This document shows, piece by piece, positions 56,558-64,000 of a stretch of DNA of 64,000 bases (positions are counted from its first letter, which is position 1; every line of letters begins with the position of its first letter). The DNA lies in NCBI GenBank assembly GCA_030760725.1, contig JASWHV010000011.1, positions 81,259,765 through 81,323,764 of the forward strand, written 5' to 3'. A program made the translations under genes and the position numbers. This stretch comes from Neostapfia colusana (Eukaryota; Streptophyta; Magnoliopsida; Poales; Poaceae). Under the pieces are notes generated by a model, which worked only from the letters and a program-made list of their open reading frames with translations, did not search any database and was not told the DNA's origin.

Positions 56558-59500
56558 TGTAACACCCCAAAATCTTGTTAAGACCCAAAATCATGTTAAG
56601 AGGGGAAATTAAAAATTTTTGGACGTGTTGCATGTTTTGCAACAATTTAAATTCAAACTGGAATTCAAATTAAACTCAAAACAGAAAAGAAATAGAAAAA
56701 GAAAAAGGAAAACAGAAAAAAACCGGCCAGTGGGCCGAAACCCACCAGCCGGCCCACCCTTCCCCCGCGCCAGCCCGTAGCCGCGCGCCCACGCTCTCTC
56801 TCTCTCAGACAGGTGGGACCCACCTGTCATCCCTAACCCCGATCGTCCGAAATTCGGACTGTTCACCCGCGCGCGCGCGATCGCAACCGACCGGATTTCC
56901 GGCCGAATTCTGGTTCCGGAGGACTCCCACTCGATCTAAACAAACCCACCGCCCTCCCCCGTCTATAAAAACCCCGACCCTGTCCCGTTTTTCCCACGCG
57001 ATCCACCGATTTTCTCTCCGGTGAGAACCCGAGTTTCTCCGGCGAATTCTGCTCGATCTACGCTCGGAAATTCCGATCTAACTCGCTGGTCTTGATCCAC
57101 CGCCTCCAGGGAACCTTGCAGGTGCAGAAAACTCGGTGACTTGCGGTTCAAACACAGCGCTGACACGCCTCGCCGTGGTTTCACTTCGGACCTCGTCGCC
57201 GATCGCTTTCTAGGACCTCCGAGCTCAAGAAAACCCCCGAGGTGAGATCTCCGACCTCCCTCCACCGATCTATGCCATAAAATCACAGTTCTAGGAAGAA
57301 TTCTCGAAGATCCGAAAGTCTCCGGCGAGATCGCCGCCTCCCGCCGCTGTGCACCGCCGGGCAGCGCCGCCCGCGCTCGATCAGAGCGACGTGGCCGCTT
57401 GTGCGCCGTCTATTTTAAATCGCACGGTGGACTTTAAATCCCCGCGTACCGGTTCGGCGTTATAATCTCAGCCATTTGTTTTAAATCGGACGGTCCACGT
57501 CAGCCCCGCGTTATAAAGACTGGAAATCTTACGTGCTACTGTAAAATCTCCAAAAGTGGTAGCAAGAAAAATTCAGCTCATATACACTTATGAAAAATGA
57601 GGGGAATTAAAACTTTGAATTATAATAAGTGTGAGTTCAAAGTGAGGGTTTAGACTTCCCAAAACTTTCAAACATGGAGATCTAAATGCACAACTTGGAT
57701 CTTTATAGTCCAAATATTCAACCTTCCAAATTTCAGCTCATTTGGAGGAGTTTTAATATTTGTTTGGGATTAAAAGGAGAAGCCCTCTAATCTGAATTTC
57801 AAATTCAGTTTCAAATTCCAATTCCCTAAATTTGAAAATTGGGTTTCACAAATGTGTTCTACACCTTTGAATGAGCAGCCATGCCAAAAGTTGGAAATTT
57901 TGGAGCCGGTTTGCTATATTTTTGAGGCAATATAAAGTGGAGAATTCAAATTCAAATGATCAAACCACATCCAAATTTCACACCCGAATTCAAACTATTT
58001 GAATTCAGCAAATTCAAACTATGACTTGGGGTTGAAGTCAAGTCTTTAATTTTGAGTTGCTGGTGGGAAAATATCAGAAAAAGTTGATTAAACAAAGAGG
58101 GGAGGTGGGGCCCATTTGTCAGCCACCCACTGGGGTTGCCGCCTCAGCCGATGGCGGTCGAACAGCGGGAGCGCGCCAGCTCCCGGTTGAACCCGCGCCC
58201 GAGGGAGAGCCCGCGCCACCTCCTGCTGCCTCGGTGGCTCAGTTGGATCACGGCAAAGGGTACGCCGGAGCTGTTTTCCTTCTTCCCCTGCTATAACTCG
58301 CGCCTCCGACGTTTCTTCCGTCAAGAACACCGCCGCCGGTCTCTCCGATCGACCACAGCCCTCCAAGCTCGATTGCTCGAGCGCTCCACAGCAAATAGCA
58401 TCGCCTGGACGTGCTATAGCCCTTGCCAAAGCCCCTTCGAGGTTTACCGGTCCGAACTGCTCGAGAAACGCGGATTGGTGCCAAAGCTTCAAGGTGCCCG
58501 GACCTCGCCGTTTCGGCTCTCCGTCGACAGCAGCAACCGGCCACTCTCTCCCCTGACTTCCTATACAAGAAAGGTGCGTGGACATGTCCTGGTCGTGTAG
58601 CCGGAGGCCGTTTAGCGTTTGCTAGGACCGGTAGCGAGAATTTCACCGTTTCCCCAAACGGTACACCGACGGGTAGTGCGCGGTCTAGCCAAAAATTCAT
58701 GGTGCACGATCCTTTAGACCTCGAGTAAGCTTGCACAGAGCTTCTCTACTTCCTAGCGCCTCTCCTCGACGAAGAACCAAGCAAAAACATCAAGAAACGA
58801 GGGAGCCCTAGCTGTTTTCTTAGTCGCCGGTGCAAAAGCACCTCGGGTCGCCGTGGAGCCCTTGGTTGCCGGCAGTTTCACCGGCGGCCAGGACCCTTAC
58901 GGGCTCCTACATCATTCACTGATGCTCTAGAGCCCAAGAATCGATCGAATGATATAGGAATAAGGGTTCCCGACCTTGCCGGAGTTTAAAACTTTGCTGT
59001 CACCGGTGCGCGATGGTTTCCGGTGAGCCACGGCCGCCAGCGACCCTCCCACAGTGTTCAGCACGGTTAAAAATGGGGGAGCGGCGAGTTTGACGAAGTT
59101 TGGACCACGGGAATCCCGTCCCGGCGAGCCTCGCCGGCGTGCGCCGCCGCGGGAGGCGGGGGCAGCGCGAGGAAGACGAAGGAGGGCCAGGTCCCACCGG
59201 TCAGCCTCCGGATTCGCGCGAGGATCGGTTCGTGGCACCGGATCTGGTGCGGCTGCGCGGGGATAAACCCGTAGCCCCCGGTGTTGCCGAAATCTGACTG
59301 GTCCGACTTAAAACAGTGGGCCCAGCCCAATTATTTGAAGTTTCTATTAGAGAAATAATTCCAGAATTTAGCTGATCTTTGCAAGCCCATAACTTTGTGT
59401 AGAAAACTCCAAAAAGAGTGAGACCAATTTTGTTGGATTCCTCATGAGGAGTACTTCACAGAGAAACCAATTTTTGGCTATGAAAATGCCCAGGAATTTC

Positions 59501-61560
59501 TGTAGAATTGTTTTTATTAAATCCTTTAGGGATTTATTACAGGAGCAATTCTTTATGAAATATTCCCAAATTGGGTAGCAAATCCTCTTCATAGATACTG
59601 ATCTCCAGTAAAAATTTGGGCTTCATTGGAGGTCATTTGCTAGGTCAAATTACCTTCTCAAGTTCAGCCTTTATTTGAAAATTCAAATTTAAACAGAAGC
59701 TTTTTCAGAACTCCTGTTTAAGTTCAAAAATTCATATCTCTCTGATGATAGATCCAAAAATGGTGAAACAAATTTTTTTAGAACCATGGAGACTTACCCT
59801 AATCAGTCTTCCACCATTAGCTATGTCAAGCTCCTGAATTGGGCTCAAAATTCAGATAAGCATTGTACTTGTAGGAATTTTAAAGACTACATTATGCAAT
59901 GACATATCTTCAAATTTGGCTCAAATCATCCTTAGAGAGTCTAGTATCCACTGTAAAAATCCCAAAGCCAATTAAGGATTTTAAATAGCAGTAGCTATGA
60001 GTAGAAGTCCAATTCTTATAAATCCTTAATACTTATACATGTATTTTATTACATTTCATAATAGTGACCGAAGTTGAGGATACGCCGAAGCCCTTGGACG
60101 TCCTCCCACTAGAAGCTGACTTTCCGTTTAACTCGCAACCAGGCAAGCCCCGGTTTGCACTTAAGTACCTTTCATAAAGCTTTTTATTTGTATCATTTAT
60201 GTCTAGGGTGAATGTTTGCATTAGAGTTAGGGTGATTGAAACCCCACTTGCATAGCCTCTTTAAATCCTATAAAGGGTTGGGTAGTTTACAAACTCGACG
60301 AGTAGAGAATGCCATGCTAATGTATAGGATCTCGGTAGAAGTCGGGTGGTTGGAAGCTACTCGCGAGATAGTACTTATTACATGAAATAAAAAGAGGTAG
60401 AAAATGGCTTAAGATATGAAAATGAGACCCAGCAGGGGGGATAGGAAGCAGTGAGCAGAGGTCTCACGTGCGTAGCCCTGTTGGCGTCGGTTGAGGACCG
60501 TCCGTGTGCGGCCCTGCTGGACAAGTATCGAACAGTACCGGATGCATACTGGCATATGGGAACCTGGAAACCGATGTAATTGGTTAACCTGGGTGTCGAG
60601 GCTTACCCAACCGTAAATAGGAGTGGGTTGAGGGTAGCAAGGTATAAATCTGCCGGTGGGCACAGTCACGCTCCACGCGGGGACCTCCTACCCGTTACGG
60701 ATGGACCGGTTCGGCATTTGGGTTGCCTTTGAAAGGTTGTCGCATACAACAGAGTAGGAAGGGGTGTGGAATCACGCTTCTGAAAGTGGGTGTATGTGAC
60801 GTGTTATCCGTGTGTGTCTTGATTGCAATCACCGTCCCTCGCGGTTATTTGAGTACCCGCTTGTTCACTGCGCTGTGACGTAGTAAGAAGTGAAATAAGC
60901 CAACTGAAAATGCTGTATTGATCTTAATGTCTTGAATACCTTGATTGCTGTAGATATAGAGCTAATTAAGTTTATATTCCACTTTGGGCATCTCCACATC
61001 GGGGGAAAGCGTTTCTTGTTTGATTGTGGACTTCCGATGTGAGAGCTGCCTAAGGCACATGAACCTGCTGCTATAAAACTGAAAGTAAGGATCAACTTAT
61101 AGGCGTGTCTTTATTGCAAATTCCTTTTCCCATCTTACATATCCTTGCACGTTGAGTTCCATGCCTAGGGTTGACGGTTAAGACTTGCTGAGCCTTCGTG
61201 CTCACGGTTGCAATATTTGAGCTGTGTGCAGGTGAGAGTTATGAGGACGAGGCGATGCCCCCGTCGGGGTACACGGCCGAGCTGGAGCCATGCACGCCGC
61301 CGTGATCTCCGGTTCCATGCTGCTAGTGTGTAGCGTCCCCGGGCTGGACGGCTGCACTTTTGCTTAGTTAGGGTTTGAGAGCAACTATGTATATAACTTC
61401 CGCTGTTAATTAGGTTTTGTAAAAAGACTTCCGCTGTTTTATATCAAATAAAAGTTTGTATGTTAGCCTTTATTCTTTTCTTGTGTGCTGTTGGGTGCCG
61501 CATCGCACGGCACCACCCTATGCGATCCTGGAGTGGGTGAACCACGGGGTGGTCCCCACA
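56558..61560 (+). repeat. Element K 5' LTR, about 5.0 kb
   Basis: Starts TGTAACACCCCAAAATC, ends GGTCCCCACA, and is followed at once by a primer site. TATA-like TATAAAAA at 56964. The stretch 57540-58060 and 59340-60060 is AT-rich with many attcaaattcaaa motifs; 58080-58720 and 59000-59280 are GC-rich. ORFs inside it show no domain or counterpart. I saw no nested TSD-flanked insertion but cannot exclude one. Confidence 0.8.
56964..56971 (+). promoter_or_regulatory. Putative TATA box of the element K LTR
   Basis: TATAAAAA, matching the place of TATATAAA in LTR H, with the conserved ttttctctccggtgagaac about 40 bp downstream. Confidence 0.65.
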
Positions 61561-61564
61561 GACG

Positions 61565-61577
61565 TGGTATCAGAGCC
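61565..61577 (+). promoter_or_regulatory. Primer-binding site of element K, tRNA-iMet type
   Basis: TGGTATCAGAGCC four bases after the LTR end. Confidence 0.9.
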
Positions 61578-63137
61578 GCATTGGGAATAGCACGCTCGAA
61601 AAGAGCCTATTTTGAAAATTTAGAAGTAGTCGAGTGAGGATTAGTCATTAAGCCCACATAAGGTCTATGATAGTAGTAGATATTGTGGTGGAAAAGCTAA
61701 CATATTTGTTATACATTCTGTAACGATGCTCCGACGTCAGGTAAGAGGTAAGGTACGCCACCGCAGGCGGATCAATTGCGGTAACTCCCCATACGAGTAA
61801 TAGTATGGAATGATATACCGTGGCTTGGCACGGTAGTGAATATGAGTCTCTGGACCTCTCTATGGTTCTGAGAGCATATGAAAACGCTGATCTCCAGCGT
61901 GCTTTAGGCAAAAGTGAGAATACCCCATCGTGTGGTAAGCAACACGATAGTATGCAACTCTTGAACGTTCAATGTTCTAAGGGCCATACGCAGCGCTCGC
62001 CATCGGCGTGCCTCAACGGTCATGAGGCAGTAGGTGGTATCCGTTGGGTTGATAAAATTCCCAACCGTGACGACCCGTTCGCGCTCTACTCGGGTTCCCC
62101 GTCGTGTGGTGTGAAAACACAACCATGTACCTTGAGACGTGGCTTGACTCAAGGACGATCCGTATGGCAATGATACGGACCGTATGTTTTTACTATGATA
62201 TGGAACTGCCTGCAATGTTAAAACCTTTGTGTGCATCATTATTGTGTGTTTTTCTGCAGGTACACTAACCACGTTAGTGCATGACGTGTAGAAACCGTTT
62301 GTGAGTGATGACTTTAGTTCCACCATTTGACACGTATATGCCGGAATACCGGTTTAGGATTTTTCTTTGGTGAGGAAACGTAGTACCGACTGCATAAAAG
62401 TTTATTTTCAAAGAAAAGAGTCAAAATGAAGTTTAGGAATCCATTTAGGGGTTAGTGAACTCCTATATTGAACTCAGAGTCAATTGGGAGTATAGATCCA
62501 ATCTCAAAAGCTTAGGAACAACCTCCCCTGTTTTTGGCAGAAGTTTTTCTGAACTTGAACAGGGCATAACTTAATATTGGTTGAACCAATGGAGGTGTGG
62601 GATACCATTCTGGAAAGGTTTTGAAGTCCTCTACAATTTTTCTGTGGAGTTCCAGAACAAAATCCCCCTCCAATGGAATGAAAACCTCAGATGTATAGGT
62701 ACTGTCCAGAAACAGGGCAGACCAAATGCTCTCGGGAATTTTCCGTATTTCGACCAAAACACTTAGTTTCACCGTTCGACGTCCAGTGGCTGTTGTAAAA
62801 CAGCGAGTGGGAGTCGAAGGGTTTATGCATTTGACACATCACTTCGAGTTAGTACATGTTTGGGTCCAATACAATAGCGAGGAATTACGCATGCTAACGC
62901 ACTCACACATCCCGTGGTGACCCCGATGGTCGAAGTGAACTTTTAACCCATAAAGTTCAATACTTTGGAACTCGATCAGGGGACATGGTCCAGGGATGTA
63001 TATGTTGCATAAAGTTTATACTTTATCCATATGTGTGCTTGTTATGCGCATTATCTATGCCATTCTCGTATTACTATTGTATAGATTGGATGAGCTAAAC
63101 CCACATGTGCTAATCATTTGAGTGGTATGAATGCAGA
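61578..63137 (+). other. 5' leader of element K
   Basis: About 1.56 kb between primer site and gag start. It contains only short ORFs (longest forward 117 codons, 61820-62173) with no recognisable domain. A long structured leader is expected here but was not folded. Confidence 0.7.
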
Positions 63138-64000
63138 ATGGTGCGGACACGTTCAACGCAAGAGGAGGGAGGTCCGAGTCAAGTTCGTGGTGATGAGTCT
63201 CCACCTCCGGAACAGACCATGACGCAACAGCAACCACCTCCTCCACCGCCAGAACTTCCAAGGAATCTTGCGGAGGTTCTCGCTGCAGTACTCGGCTCGC
63301 GCGACGAGCAAACCGAGTTACTGCGGATGTTGGTGCAGCAGAATGCGTCCCATCAGGGAGGACACCAAGACAATGGGCAACGCCAGCCCCAACAAAGCTC
63401 GTATTCAGAATTCATGGCGACCCATCCACCGGTCTTCACGGAGGCCGAAGAACCTTTGGAGGCGGACAGCTTTATCCGCACTCTGGAGGCAAAGTTCGGG
63501 TTGCTACGATGCACCGAACATCAGAAGGCGCTGTACGCAGCGCAACAGCTTCAAGGAGAAGCCGGTACCTGGTGGGTGAACTACACCGCCTCCTTACCGG
63601 CTGGCCATGCCGTCACATGGACGGAGTTCTGGGAGGCGTTCCGCGCCTATCACATACCTCCCGGTGTGATGGAAATGAAGCTCCAGGAGTTCCTGGCGCT
63701 ACGGCAAGGCGAGAGGAGTGCTCATGAGTACTCCAGGTCATTCAACCGGCTGGCGCAGTATGCGCCAGGATTTGTGGGGACGGAAGACAACAAGCGTAAT
63801 GCTTTCTTCCGGGGCCTGAATTCCAAGATGAAAGTCCATCTCGCCCAGAGCAATCGCGGCACATTCAACGACCTCGTTAATGCCGCGATTCTCATAGAAA
63901 ATGCTCAGCGCGAACGCGGTTCTGACAAGAGGAAACGCAGCGCGCTGACGAGCAGCAGTGGTGGGACGCCACAGAAATACCGCGTGGTGTATCGATCACC
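63138..64000 (+). CDS. Element K gag, N-terminal part, open to the window end
   Basis: Start chosen at 63138 (MVRTRSTQEEGG), whose MVR head matches the gags of A-C; ATGs at 63127 and 63131 are in other frames. The frame is open for 287 codons. Features: a Gln/Pro-rich N-terminus (TMTQQQPPPPPPELP), a short charged helix-like segment (SRDEQTELLRMLVQQN), then the retrotransposon-gag capsid core with EFMATHPPVF, ADSFIRTLEAKFGLL, QLQGEAGTWWVNY, EFWEAFRAYHIPPGV, RSAHEYSRSFNRLAQYAP and NAFFRGLNSKMKV. The zinc knuckle and protease would follow outside the window. Gag forms the particle in which reverse transcription occurs. Confidence 0.92.
   Translation, partial: MVRTRSTQEEGGPSQVRGDESPPPEQTMTQQQPPPPPPELPRNLAEVLAAVLGSRDEQTELLRMLVQQNASHQGGHQDNGQRQPQQSSYSEFMATHPPVFTEAEEPLEADSFIRTLEAKFGLLRCTEHQKALYAAQQLQGEAGTWWVNYTASLPAGHAVTWTEFWEAFRAYHIPPGVMEMKLQEFLALRQGERSAHEYSRSFNRLAQYAPGFVGTEDNKRNAFFRGLNSKMKVHLAQSNRGTFNDLVNAAILIENAQRERGSDKRKRSALTSSSGGTPQKYRVVYRS

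Larger units (their letters stand above)
56558..64000 (+). mobile_element. Element K: Tekay-like Ty3/Gypsy element, 5' part only
   Basis: A long 5' LTR (56558-61560), an iMet primer site, a leader of about 1.5 kb and an open gag that runs off the window. No lesion is visible in the coding part, making K the best preserved element here. Its pol and 3' LTR lie outside the window. Confidence 0.88.

Noticed and set aside
58057..58736. Overlapping ORFs up to 165 codons in the K LTR
   Set aside because: Between LTR start and primer site, on both strands, with no recognisable domain; treated as LTR sequence.
61820..62326. 117- and 140-codon ORFs on opposite strands in the K leader
   Set aside because: Opposite-strand overlap, no domain, and position between primer site and gag argue for untranslated leader.

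Overview
The window is repeat-filled nuclear DNA of a flowering plant, most likely a grass (Poaceae). I infer this from the retrotransposon families: Tekay/Del-like chromoviruses with multi-kilobase LTRs and a tRNA-iMet primer site, and Tat-lineage (RIRE2/Grande-like) Ty3/Gypsy elements that carry an antisense gene. No single-copy host gene, rRNA, tRNA or CRISPR array is visible. Every coding trace belongs to an LTR retrotransposon, and nearly all are broken.

Layout, left to right. Positions 1-3142 and 22025-27148 are one Tekay-like element on the minus strand (element C), split by element A (3143-22024, TSD TCATC). A is itself split by element B (6650-14553, TSD CTTCG), an internal-deletion derivative whose two 2962-bp LTRs are almost identical. 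The right LTR of C meets a related LTR in the opposite orientation (D, 27149-30216), making a head-to-head inverted pair. D abuts a gag-less Tat element on the minus strand (E, about 30217-32194). Next is another Gypsy element on the minus strand (G, about 32195-36039, resuming at 50563-52305). It is split by a solo LTR (H, 36040-39138 and 50239-50562, TSD TGTTC), which is split in turn by a plus-strand Tat element (F, 39139-50233, TSD TTGTT). Right of G lie a Tekay-type LTR remnant (I, 52306-54563), a plus-strand Tat LTR with a partial gag (J, 54564-56557), and the 5' LTR, leader and intact gag start of a plus-strand Tekay-like element (K, 56558-64000 and beyond).

How the parts work together. 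Each element would need gag, protease, reverse transcriptase (RT), RNase H and integrase, expressed from the LTR promoter. No complete copy lies inside the window. A has an asparagine in the RT metal-binding motif and several nonsense or frameshift lesions. B lacks RT entirely, and its integrase Glu is Lys. G has lost the second integrase Asp. F lacks the RT core and has four stops within or between gag and protease. Only K shows an undamaged reading frame (gag), and the rest of K lies outside the window.

Two things stand out. First, a tandem array rich in CACGTG (G-box), together with the LTR-start-like sequence beside it, occurs in the upstream part of LTRs from two different lineages, Tekay-like A-D and Tat-like F and J, in opposite orientations relative to transcription. 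Second, F carries a spliced-looking antisense gene with two short candidate introns. LTR ends, TSDs, primer sites and frames were read by eye, and identity levels are impressions rather than alignments.
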